This document shows, piece after piece, positions 8,441 to 16,484 of a stretch of 54,023 nt of DNA. Under the pieces are notes generated by a model, which did no database searches, was not told the origin of the DNA, and was given only the letters and a program-made list of their open reading frames with translations. Source of the stretch: Gaiellales bacterium (GTDB taxonomy: Bacteria; Actinomycetota; Thermoleophilia; Gaiellales; JAICJC01); assembly GCA_036403155.1 (NCBI GenBank), contig DASWRM010000020.1, positions 1 to 54,023 of the forward strand, given 5' to 3'. Every line of letters starts with the position of its first letter. Position 1 is the first letter of the stretch. The position numbers and the translations under genes are program-made.

Positions 8441-10300
8441 TTACGCGATCGCTCGCGGCTTGACCAGGCGCTGGAGCACCAGCGCTCCGATCGTCATCAT
8501 CACGAGCGCGATGGCGATCAGAATGTGGCCGGCCTGGGTCGTGTACAGCGGTGCCATGTATCCGTGGTTGATGAGCGTGAGGATGCCTGCGAGCACGAAC
8601 GGCATGCCCAGGAGGACGCGCGCCGAGAGGACGCCCATCGCCACCAGGGCGCGGACGCGCGAGGCGAACTGCTGCCGCTTGCGAACGGTCTCGGCGACCT
8701 GGTCGAAGATCTCGGCCACGTTGCCGCCGATCCGGCGCTGCACGTCGGTCGTCAGCACGACCAGCTCGAAGCTTTCCGAGGCGAGCCGCTTGCTCATGTC
8801 GTCGAGCGCCTGCTCGACCGGCACGCCGAGGCGCACCTGGTTCTGTGCGCGGCGGAACTCTGCCCGGGCGGGGTCGCTCGCCTCCTCCACCAGCGTGTCG
8901 AGCGCCTGGGCGAACGACCGGCCGGCTCGCAGCGCGCTCGCCCATACACCGAGCAGCTCGGGGAGCTGGGCCTCGAAGGCGCGCGCGCGCCGGGTGGCCC
9001 GGAACCGCAGCACGAGCACCGGCAGCACCGCGCCGACGATCAGCAGGGGCAGGGCAACCAGCGGGCCGACAACGATCAGGCCCAGTACTGCCGGGAGCGC
9101 TGCGCTGGCGCAGATGATGGTGAACAGCTGCCCGGTGAGGGCGGTCGACCCCGCCCGCTCGCCGAGCCGGTGCAGCCAGCGCCACGGCGGGTAGCGGCCG
9201 AGCCGGTCCTCGAGCATCTCGTAGACGTCCAGCAGGGCGGCGCCCTGCACCTTCGCCGCCTCCTTCGAGAGGTCCGCGGAGTAGGGGGACAGCCGAGCGG
9301 TCAACGCCTGCGGCCGGCGCTCGGCAGCCGTCAGCACGACGGCCGAGAGCGTGAGGATGGCGGCGAAGCCGAGGATCGCGACGATCCACCCGCCGTACGC
9401 CGTCATCAGCGACTCTTCCGCACCGGAGACGCCTCCGGGCAGCCGGACGTGCGCCGGAGTGGCGCCGCGGACGCTGACGGAGAGGTCGCGGGAGCTCGAG
9501 TGGGGAAGCGACACGTCGAGCGCGTACTCCCCGGCCAGCTGCGAGGCGGCGATCTGGACGATGATCGGCTCGAGGTCCGCCACCGAAGCCGCCGGTGCGA
9601 AGGTGCCGTGGTTGGTGGCCGCGATCGCCCGCAGGTCGCGGGCGTCGTACGACCCGGACTGGGTGAGACCGACGGCGTCGACCTGCACGCCGTCGTGCGC
9701 GAGCGTCGACTGCAGCCGAGCGAGCGTCGTGTGCGACTGGGTGTCGGCACCGTCGGACAGCACGACCACGACGCGGCGTGCGGACGGGTCCGACCCGGTC
9801 AGCTGTGCCGCCGTGGCGACTCCGTCGTAGAGGGCGGTGCCGGAGTGCGTGGTCAGCGACGACAGCGCTGTGCGGACGCCGGCCACGTTGGAGGTAAGCG
9901 GCGCGAGCACGCGCGCGGAGTCGTCGAACTCGACGAGCCCGACCTTGTCGCTCGAGCCGACGGCGTCCAGCAGGCGCTGGCCCGCCGCGATCGCCGCGCT
10001 GATCGGCTCGCCGGCCATGCTGCCCGACGTGTCGACCGCGAAGACGAGGTGGAGCGACTGGCGCGGGCCGTACGGGCGCACCCGCTCGACGAAGGCCAGA
10101 CGGCCGCCGAGGGTCGCCTGCACGTCCGCCCCGCTCAGGTCTCCCGGCGCGCGCACGAGCACGCGAACGGTGTGGTCGTCGACCTTGCGAGCGCCGGCAA
10201 CGTCGGTGTGGCCGGCGTCGCCGCCTGCTGCCAGTGCTGCCGGTGCAGATGCCGCAAGCAGCGCGCACGCGACCGCGATGGTTCGCCGGATTCCCGTCAT
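8441..10300 (-). CDS. tadB: VWA domain-TadB fusion protein of the Tad pilus
   Basis: A 619-residue fusion in the place of tadB. Residues 1-24 are a signal peptide/anchor. Residues about 80-255 form a von Willebrand A domain with an intact MIDAS metal site: DTSGS at 90-94, Thr155 in HSGTALYDG and Asp183 in VVLSDGAD. A membrane helix (304-325) leads to a GspF-type TadB half with LPELLGVWASALRAGRSFAQALDTLVEEASDP near 455 and C-terminal helices. The topology puts the VWA domain outside the membrane and the platform domain inside. In the usual Tad operon, TadB has no VWA; the domain may grip pilin, TadE or the cell wall. The start overlaps the tadA stop by 4 bases (ATGA). Confidence 0.92.
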   Translation of the reverse strand: MTGIRRTIAVACALLAASAPAALAAGGDAGHTDVAGARKVDDHTVRVLVRAPGDLSGADVQATLGGRLAFVERVRPYGPRQSLHLVFAVDTSGSMAGEPISAAIAAGQRLLDAVGSSDKVGLVEFDDSARVLAPLTSNVAGVRTALSSLTTHSGTALYDGVATAAQLTGSDPSARRVVVVLSDGADTQSHTTLARLQSTLAHDGVQVDAVGLTQSGSYDARDLRAIAATNHGTFAPAASVADLEPIIVQIAASQLAGEYALDVSLPHSSSRDLSVSVRGATPAHVRLPGGVSGAEESLMTAYGGWIVAILGFAAILTLSAVVLTAAERRPQALTARLSPYSADLSKEAAKVQGAALLDVYEMLEDRLGRYPPWRWLHRLGERAGSTALTGQLFTIICASAALPAVLGLIVVGPLVALPLLIVGAVLPVLVLRFRATRRARAFEAQLPELLGVWASALRAGRSFAQALDTLVEEASDPARAEFRRAQNQVRLGVPVEQALDDMSKRLASESFELVVLTTDVQRRIGGNVAEIFDQVAETVRKRQQFASRVRALVAMGVLSARVLLGMPFVLAGILTLINHGYMAPLYTTQAGHILIAIALVMMTIGALVLQRLVKPRAIA

Positions 10301-11694
10301 GCGCTCCTGCGCCCTCCGCGGCGCAGCACGTCGACCTTCGCGCCCGTCTCGTTCTGGAAGAACGACTTGGGCAGGGTGACGCCGTGCTGCTCGAGCTTCT
10401 CGATGAACGTGGGGCGGATGCCCGTGTACTTCATCGCGCTCGACACCTGGCCGTCGCCGTCGACGAACGCCGCCACGAAGATGTCGGAGAGCGTGATCAC
10501 GTCGCCCTCGACCCGCGCGACCTCGGTGATGTGCGTGATGCGCCGCCGCCCGTCGACCAGGCGCTGGGTGTGGATGATCAGGTCGAACGCGCTCGCGATC
10601 TGGTCGCGGATCGCCTTCAGCGGCAGGTCGAACCCGGCCGTGAGGACGAGCGTCTCGGTGCGGGCCAGCGCGTCGCGCGGGCTGTTGGCGTGGATCGTGG
10701 TCAGCGAGCCGTCATGGCCGGTGTTCATCGCCTGCAGCATGTCCACGGCCTCGGAGCCACGGCACTCGCCGACGATGATGCGGTCGGGCCGCATGCGCAG
10801 GGCGTTTCGGACGAGGTCGCGGATCGCGATCTGGCCCTTCCCCTCGATGTTCGGCGGGCGCGCCTCGAGGCTGATGACGTGCTTCTGCGAGAGCCGCAGC
10901 TCGGCGGCGTCCTCGATCGTGACGATGCGCTCCTTCTCGGGGATGAACGAGGAGAGCACGTTCAGCATCGTCGTCTTGCCGGTGCCGGTACCGCCGGACA
11001 CGAGGATGTTCAGCTTGCCGGCGACGCAGGCCTCCAGGAACGCTGCGGCCTGGTGCGAGAGGGTGCCGAACTGGACGAGGTCGTCGATCGTCAGCGGCTC
11101 GCGCGAGAACTTGCGGATCGTCAGCGACGGGCCGGTGATCGCAAGCGGCGGGATGATGGCGTTCACACGCGAGCCGTCCGGCAGGCGAGCGTCCACCATG
11201 GGGCTGCTCTCGTCGATCCGCCGCCCGGTCTGCGCGACGATGCGGTCGATCACCTGGAGCAGGTGCCGCTCGGACGCGAACTGGACGTCGGTCTCCTCGA
11301 TCTGGCCCTTGCGCTCGACGTAGATGGTGTGATGGTTGTTGATCATCACCTCGCTGATCGAGTCGTCCGCGAGGAACGGCTCGATCGGGCCGTAGCCGAG
11401 GATGTTCGAGGTGATCTCGCGGACGAGCCGGGTGCGGTCGGCTGTCGAGAGCGGCGTGCCGGCCTCGGCCAGCGCCGCGTCGACGGCCTTCTGGACGTGC
11501 TCGCGAAGCTCCTCCTCCGGCACCTCGCCGTCCACCAGCGCCTGGCCGAGCTCGTGCACCGCCTGGCGCTGTGCGGCGTTCTTGATCTCGACGAAGGGGT
11601 CGTGGACGACGTCCGGAGCGACCTCCGCCTTGCCCGCCGCGGGATCGTGCCGGCGCAGACGGCCGTGCAGCGACCGGGAGTTGTCCGGCTTCAT
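10297..11694 (-). CDS. tadA: Tad/CpaF secretion ATPase TadA
   Basis: A 465-residue hexameric secretion ATPase of the CpaF branch, powering Flp/Tad pilus extension. Walker A is GGTGTGKT at 234-241, the Asp box IVTIEDAAEL near 257-266, Walker B DRIIVGEC at 304-311, and the His box HDGSLTTIHAN at 327-337. The N-terminal domain has the CpaF signature ILGYGPIEPFLADDSISEVMIN. It overlaps tadZ upstream and the VWA-TadB gene downstream by 4 bases each, showing tight translational coupling. It is complete and shows no anomaly. Confidence 0.96.
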   Translation of the reverse strand: MKPDNSRSLHGRLRRHDPAAGKAEVAPDVVHDPFVEIKNAAQRQAVHELGQALVDGEVPEEELREHVQKAVDAALAEAGTPLSTADRTRLVREITSNILGYGPIEPFLADDSISEVMINNHHTIYVERKGQIEETDVQFASERHLLQVIDRIVAQTGRRIDESSPMVDARLPDGSRVNAIIPPLAITGPSLTIRKFSREPLTIDDLVQFGTLSHQAAAFLEACVAGKLNILVSGGTGTGKTTMLNVLSSFIPEKERIVTIEDAAELRLSQKHVISLEARPPNIEGKGQIAIRDLVRNALRMRPDRIIVGECRGSEAVDMLQAMNTGHDGSLTTIHANSPRDALARTETLVLTAGFDLPLKAIRDQIASAFDLIIHTQRLVDGRRRITHITEVARVEGDVITLSDIFVAAFVDGDGQVSSAMKYTGIRPTFIEKLEQHGVTLPKSFFQNETGAKVDVLRRGGRRSA

Positions 11695-12794
11695 CGCAGG
11701 CTCCCGACCACCGAGTCGAGCGAGCGGGCCATGTCGTAGAACGACTTGGCAACGCGGGACTTGGGCGCATCGATCACCACGGGCTGGCCGCGGTTGACCG
11801 AGATCGGGATGGCCTTGTCAGAGGCCAGCGTGTAGGTGATCTCGCGTCGCAGCGTGCGCTCGACGTCGCGGTCGTCGAGCCCCACCCGCGCGCCGGAGCG
11901 GTTCATCAGGATGCGGACGTCCTTGACGTCCATCTCCAGCAGCTCCAGCGTCTCGAGGGCGATCTTCAGGCTCTTGATGGTCGGCACGTCCGACGCGCCG
12001 ACCAGCACCAGGGAGTCGGTGTGGTCGATCGCGAGCAGCGTGGCCGGCGCGAAGTGCGAGGACGTGTCGATGACGACGGCGTCGTAGCTCTGCCGGGCGA
12101 CGCCCAGCAGCGGCTCCAGCCGCTCGACGTCGACCAGCTCCTCCTCGTCGGGCCGGGTCGGCGCCGGCAGCAGGTCGACGCCGCTCGAATGGCGGGTCAC
12201 GAACCCGGCCAGCTTCTCGCTGTCGAGATCGCCCGGCGACTGCACCAGGTCGAGCACCGTCCAGCGCGGGGACAGGCCCAGCACCAGTGCGTCGTCGCCG
12301 GAGTGCAGGTCGAAGTCGATCAGCAGCGTGCGCTTGCCCTGCCGGGCGAAGCAGACGGCCAGGTTGGTGGAGATCACCGTCTTGCCGGATCCCCCCTTGG
12401 TGGAGAACACGGTGAAGATGTGCGCCGAGCGGTTGCCCTTGGCGGCGATCGGCGCGGCCATCACGCGGCGGCTGCGCATCGCCTTCGCCTTGGCGGCCGC
12501 CATGCCCAGCGCCTCGGGCGTCTGCGGCAGGCAGACGATCTCGTCGACGCCGAGCGCAAGCGCCTCGTCGAACCAGCGGCTGGGATGAGTGTCGGTCAGC
12601 GCCACGATCGCCGGCCCGTGCGCGTCCGACAGTGCGATGCGCATCTCGGCCGGCAGGCCGTCGGCGTCGTGCGGCAGGTTCCACACCAGCACGTCGGGGG
12701 TGGTGTCGACGATCTCCACCAACCCCGACCGCTCGAACTGGTCGCGGAGGGAGGCGTCGTCGCCCTGAAGTGAAACGCGGATCAGGTCGTGCAT
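11691..12794 (-). CDS. tadZ: TadZ/CpaE pilus localisation ATPase
   Basis: A 367-residue protein with an N-terminal receiver-like domain without a phosphoacceptor signature (residues 1-110) and a MinD/ParA ATPase domain. The deviant Walker A is KGGSGKT at 133-139, followed by TLLIDFDLHSGDDALVLGL and YDAVVIDTSSHF. TadZ/CpaE proteins place the Tad machine in the cell, often at a pole. A strong GGAGGAG lies just before the ATG. The gene sits 12 bases after cpaB and overlaps tadA by 4 bases. Confidence 0.93.
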   Translation of the reverse strand: MHDLIRVSLQGDDASLRDQFERSGLVEIVDTTPDVLVWNLPHDADGLPAEMRIALSDAHGPAIVALTDTHPSRWFDEALALGVDEIVCLPQTPEALGMAAAKAKAMRSRRVMAAPIAAKGNRSAHIFTVFSTKGGSGKTVISTNLAVCFARQGKRTLLIDFDLHSGDDALVLGLSPRWTVLDLVQSPGDLDSEKLAGFVTRHSSGVDLLPAPTRPDEEELVDVERLEPLLGVARQSYDAVVIDTSSHFAPATLLAIDHTDSLVLVGASDVPTIKSLKIALETLELLEMDVKDVRILMNRSGARVGLDDRDVERTLRREITYTLASDKAIPISVNRGQPVVIDAPKSRVAKSFYDMARSLDSVVGSLR

Positions 12795-12806
12795 CGTCGT
12801 CTCCTC

Positions 12807-13553
12807 CTACTTGGCGGGGATGCCGTGGTTGGGGAACTTGCCGGGCAGCTCCGGCACGGTGATCGGCTCGTACGTCGCGCCGCTCGCGCCGACCATCGCC
12901 AGCCAGATGTTGTTGGAGCTCTGGCCGCCCGACGAGTTCGCCAGGGCGTTGGCGATGAACAGGCTCTGCTGCTCGGTCACGGACAGCATCACCGAGCCGT
13001 CCGAGCCGGCGTTGCCCAGCCCGCTGTCGTTCGAGGGCGGGTCGACCTCGAGCACGAGCGCGTTAGGCACCGACAGGTAGGTGAACGTCTTGTCGTTCTT
13101 GCGGTAGCTCGTCATCACGTCGACGTGGTCGCCGACGTTGAGGTCGGTGAGCAGGCCGGCGTTGGGGTCGAACGGCACGCGGATTGCACGGAAGTTGCCG
13201 GTCACCTTGTAGGCCGCGGTCTGCGTCTTCGGCGCGCCGACGCGGTTCACCGTCAGCTGGTCGCCGTTGTAGAGGTTCTGGGTGACGACCTGGCTGGAGA
13301 CGGCGGCGAAGCTCGTCACCGCGCCGTCGGCAAGGTCCGACTGCCGCACCGTCTGGTAGGCCAGATAGCCCTTCGAGCGGGCATCGTCGACCGTGGTGCC
13401 GGACTGCACCTCATGGGTGGCGACGATCACGGTGATCGCGTTGGCGCCGGAGTTGGCGTTGTGCCTGACCTGGGCGGTGTACGCGAGCAGGGCGGCCGCC
13501 GCGGCGACCGCGAGGACGATGCTGATGATGATGTTTCGGCTGAAGGTCGGCAT
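12807..13553 (-). CDS. cpaB: CpaB/RcpC family pilus assembly protein
   Basis: A 248-residue protein with one N-terminal membrane helix (NIIISIVLAVAAAAALLAYTAQV) and a SAF/CpaB-type domain outside the membrane. The SAF region reads ITVIVATHEVQSGTTVDDARSKGYLAYQ, and the CpaB part has FRAIRVPFDPNAGLLTDLNVGDHVDVMTSYR and SVTEQQSLFIANAL. CpaB is thought to work at the pilus base, in other phyla together with the secretin, which is absent here as in Gram-positives. GGAAGGAG 8 bases before the ATG supports the start. Confidence 0.9.
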   Translation of the reverse strand: MPTFSRNIIISIVLAVAAAAALLAYTAQVRHNANSGANAITVIVATHEVQSGTTVDDARSKGYLAYQTVRQSDLADGAVTSFAAVSSQVVTQNLYNGDQLTVNRVGAPKTQTAAYKVTGNFRAIRVPFDPNAGLLTDLNVGDHVDVMTSYRKNDKTFTYLSVPNALVLEVDPPSNDSGLGNAGSDGSVMLSVTEQQSLFIANALANSSGGQSSNNIWLAMVGASGATYEPITVPELPGKFPNHGIPAK

Positions 13554-13601
13554 CGAGATGGCTCCTTCCGTGCGGTGACGGGTCGAGTGGGGGAGGGGTC
13601 G

Positions 13602-13997
13602 CTACTCGACCCGCATGGTCGCCGCGCGGCAGAGGTTGCCGGACTTGACGACGACTCCGAGGATGTTCACGGCGTAGGGGGAACAGGCGGTGGCGGTGTA
13701 GTAGGCGGTGCCCGAGACGGTCGTCGAGGAGACGGAGAAGCTGCTCATCGTGAGCTGTCCGGCGATGGCGGCGGTAGCGGCCGCCCTCGCGTCGGACGTC
13801 TCGTGGCCGGGCTGAGCGACGATCGCGGCGCGCGCGCCCTCGCGTGCTGCGCCGTTCAGGTTCTGCCACTTGTCGTACACGACGCCGAGCTGCCAGATCG
13901 ACAGCAGGAGGATCAGCAGGACGGGCAGGATGATCGCCATCTCGACGACTGCCTGGCCCTGCTCTTGAGTGCGGGGTGTTCGGTGGGTCACGTGCAC
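13602..13997 (-). CDS. tadE: TadE-like pseudopilin
   Basis: A TadE-type minor pseudopilin, the first gene of the Tad operon. The prepilin-like segment EQGQAVVEMAIILPVLLILLLSIWQLGVVYDKW is followed by LNGAAREGARAAIV, the TadE hallmark; the Glu five residues after the Gly is the conserved prepilin Glu. A C-terminal region with two cysteines (ATACSPYAVN, GNLCRAA) could form a disulfide outside the membrane. The start is uncertain: no codon in this frame has a good ribosome site. GTG at 13997 gives a short basic leader typical of the family; GTG at 14111 would add 38 residues. Confidence 0.85.
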   Translation of the reverse strand: MHVTHRTPRTQEQGQAVVEMAIILPVLLILLLSIWQLGVVYDKWQNLNGAAREGARAAIVAQPGHETSDARAAATAAIAGQLTMSSFSVSSTTVSGTAYYTATACSPYAVNILGVVVKSGNLCRAATMRVE

Positions 13998-14201
13998 GGG
14001 GGGTCGGGTGCGCACGGCGCGTATCGGCACCTGCGACGGTGTGCTTGAGCGATCTGGGACGCGGAGCTGCGGGGGGATAGCCTGCGCTACCTCTCTCGTG
14101 GTAGCGGACACTTGCGATTCTGTCTACGTGTGCTGTCTGATCAGTGCGAGCGCCCACCGCACGACGCCGGACGGTGGGAACGGACGGTAGGGTTCGGCGT
14201 C

Positions 14202-15125
14202 GTGACCCTCCTCTCGATCCCCAGCCCGGGCGACCCGTTCATCGTCAACTCGGGCCCGATCCACGCCCGCTGGTATGGCCTGCTGCTTGCGCTCGGCGTG
14301 CTGCTCGCCGGCTGGATCGCCCGCCGTGAGTTCCGCCGCCGGCGTATGGATCCCGAGCTGGCGTACTCGATCGCCGTGTGGGGCGTGCCGTTCGGCCTCG
14401 CCGGGGCGCGGCTGTACCACGTCGTCACGGACTGGGACGCCTTCCGCAACGACTACTCGCAGATCCCGGCGATCTGGAACGGGGGGCTGTCGATCTTCGG
14501 CGCCGTGCTCGGCGGCATGCTCGGGGTGTGGATCGGCAGCCGGCGGGTGCGGCTGCCGTTCTGGCGCGTGGCCGACTGCATCGCCCCCGGCCTCGTCCTG
14601 GCGCAGGCGCTCGGCCGGTGGGGCAACTACTTCAACCAGGAGCTGTACGGCACGCCCACGGACCGCCCCTGGGGACTCGAGATCGACCCATCGCACCGCC
14701 AGCCGCCGTACCTGACCTCCGACACGTTCCAGCCCATGTTCCTGTTCGAGTCGTTCCTGAACGTGCTCGTCTTCCTTGCGCTCGTCCTGTTCGTGCGGCG
14801 GTTCTGGAACCGGATCCCGAACGGCACGGTGTTCGCCCTCTACGTGACCCTGTACGACCTCTACCGGGTGCCGCTGGAGACGCTCAAGGTCGATCCCGCC
14901 GATGTGTTCCTCGGCCAGCGCGTCAACGTCTGGGTCTCGGCCGTGCTGTTCGTCGTCGGGCTGGTGGCGTTCGCGCTGCTGTTCCGGCGCCGCACGTCGT
15001 CGCCTGCCCGGCCGGCGCCATCCGCACCGACGGCCCAGCCGGCGGTCTCCGGCCATACGCCGACGCCGCGGCCCGAGACGGCCATCGCCGCGCGGCTGCG
15101 CACCAAGCGCCGCAAGCGCGGCTGA
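14202..15125 (+). CDS. lgt: Prolipoprotein diacylglyceryl transferase
   Basis: A 307-residue polytopic membrane enzyme that attaches diacylglyceryl to the lipobox cysteine of prolipoproteins. Signatures include GPIHARWYGLLLALGVLLA, ARLYHVVTDWD, GLSIFGAVLGGMLGVWIG and the Lgt motif ALGRWGNYFNQELYGTPTD, whose Arg and Asn are essential. MFLFESFLNVLVFLALV and YDLYRVPLETLK follow. A basic C-terminal tail (TKRRKRG) lies after the last helix. The GTG at 14202 was chosen because it places the first periplasmic segment in register with the family; GGTAGGG lies upstream. The gene is divergent from the Tad operon. Confidence 0.95.
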   Translation: MTLLSIPSPGDPFIVNSGPIHARWYGLLLALGVLLAGWIARREFRRRRMDPELAYSIAVWGVPFGLAGARLYHVVTDWDAFRNDYSQIPAIWNGGLSIFGAVLGGMLGVWIGSRRVRLPFWRVADCIAPGLVLAQALGRWGNYFNQELYGTPTDRPWGLEIDPSHRQPPYLTSDTFQPMFLFESFLNVLVFLALVLFVRRFWNRIPNGTVFALYVTLYDLYRVPLETLKVDPADVFLGQRVNVWVSAVLFVVGLVAFALLFRRRTSSPARPAPSAPTAQPAVSGHTPTPRPETAIAARLRTKRRKRG

Positions 15126-15131
15126 CCGACC

Positions 15132-16484
15132 TCAGGCTTCGTCGGCGATCAGCCGCTCGAGCGCGCGCACGCAATCCGCGTCGAGCTCTCCGCCCGCGCG
15201 CCCCCACAGCTCGGCCAGCGCCCGTCCGGCGGATGCACCGTCCGCCGTGCCGCCCGCCGAGACGAACGCCTCGGCCACCGCGATGGCGCGGGCCTCGACC
15301 GGCCCGGCCGCGCCGCCGCGGCGCTCGAGCAGCCAGCCGGCGGCCTCCTCGTCCAGCGCCTGGGCGGCCACCCGGGCCGCCACGCGCGCCCGCTCGCCGG
15401 GGTCGCCTGCCGGCGACGTTGCGTCGTACAGGTAGGCGGCCAGACGCACGCGGTCGGCGCGCTCGGACGGCACGCCCATCGCGCCGGCGATGTGGCCCGC
15501 GTACTCGCTGACGGCACGCGACGCGGCCGAATGGCCACGGCTGGCCTCCACCGATCGGATCGCGCGCTCGAGCTCGCGCCCGGCCGCGTCGGGTGCCTCG
15601 CGGGCGCCGTCCCAGGCGACCACCCGGTCGCCGCCTGCGTCCCGCGCGCGCGACAGCGCCCCGTGCGCGAGCCGCACCAGCTCGTCGCTGGTCGCGCCGT
15701 GCTCCGGGAACGCCGCGACGCCGCCGGACACCGTCATCCGCCGGTCGTCGGATGACCATCCGCCGAACGTCTCGCTCAGCCGTCCCACGAGCGCGGCCGC
15801 CGGCTCCGCGCTCATTCCAGGGAGCACCAGCGCGAACTCGTCCTCGTCGAGCCGGCACACGCAGTCGTAGCTGCGCACGCCGGCCGCCAGGCATTCGGCG
15901 GCCAGGCGAAGCACCCGGTCGCCCTCAGCCGCACCGTGGCGCTCGTTGTAGCCCGCGAGCCCGTCCAGGTCGACCAGACAGACCGCCAGGCTCTGGCCCG
16001 TGCGCGTGGCGCGGGCCAGCTCGCGCCCGAGGACGCTCTGGAATCCAAGATGGTTCGGCAGGCCGGTGAGCAGATCCAGCGTGCCGGCACCGGCACCGGC
16101 GCTCTCCCAAAGCCGCGCGGCCTCGACGGCCTGCGCCGCGAGGCCCGCCGCGAGCCGCGCGCGCGAGAGGCCGGCGGGCTCCCTCACCGTGTCGGTGAGC
16201 ACGCACCCGAGCAGCCGGCGCGCGCTGACCAGCGGGACGATTGCCCGGCCGTTCGCGAGCACGGGTTCGAGCGCCGGCGCATCGAGCGTGGCGGGCCCGT
16301 CGCCCTGCACCCGGATCAGCTCGGTGCCGCCCTCGGTCAGCGTGTAGACGGAGGCCGTGCCGGCGCCCAGCGCGCCGGCGATCGCCGCAGCCGCCGCGTT
16401 CAGCAGCGCGGGCAGGTCGGCGCCCGCCTCGCAGGCGGCGACCAGCCGCGCCACGTCCCGCTCGAATGCCGGCGCGTCAGGCAT
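15132..16484 (-). CDS. Degenerate GAF-GGDEF-HD signalling protein
   Basis: A 450-residue soluble protein in three parts: a GAF-like sensor (about 10-125), a GGDEF domain (135-300) and a C-terminal HD-like helical domain (about 315-450). The GGDEF part keeps DLLTGLPN and VDLDGLAGYNERHGAAEGDRVL, but the active-site loop is RLDEDEF at 211-217 instead of R-x-GGDEF, removing the GTP-binding glycines. The HD part keeps the helix pattern but has AAYLYDAT where HD-GYP proteins have LLHDIGK. Both enzyme sites therefore look dead, so a nucleotide-sensing or protein-binding role is more likely. The gene overlaps the histidine kinase by 8 bases. Confidence 0.85.
   Translation of the reverse strand: MPDAPAFERDVARLVAACEAGADLPALLNAAAAAIAGALGAGTASVYTLTEGGTELIRVQGDGPATLDAPALEPVLANGRAIVPLVSARRLLGCVLTDTVREPAGLSRARLAAGLAAQAVEAARLWESAGAGAGTLDLLTGLPNHLGFQSVLGRELARATRTGQSLAVCLVDLDGLAGYNERHGAAEGDRVLRLAAECLAAGVRSYDCVCRLDEDEFALVLPGMSAEPAAALVGRLSETFGGWSSDDRRMTVSGGVAAFPEHGATSDELVRLAHGALSRARDAGGDRVVAWDGAREAPDAAGRELERAIRSVEASRGHSAASRAVSEYAGHIAGAMGVPSERADRVRLAAYLYDATSPAGDPGERARVAARVAAQALDEEAAGWLLERRGGAAGPVEARAIAVAEAFVSAGGTADGASAGRALAELWGRAGGELDADCVRALERLIADEA

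Noticed and set aside
8327-11323. A nearly 1,000-codon open frame on the plus strand opposite the Tad operon
   Set aside because: It is antisense to tadC, VWA-TadB and tadA, which have clear domain motifs. The translation is Arg/Ala/Gly-rich low-complexity, as expected for the complement of GC-rich genes.
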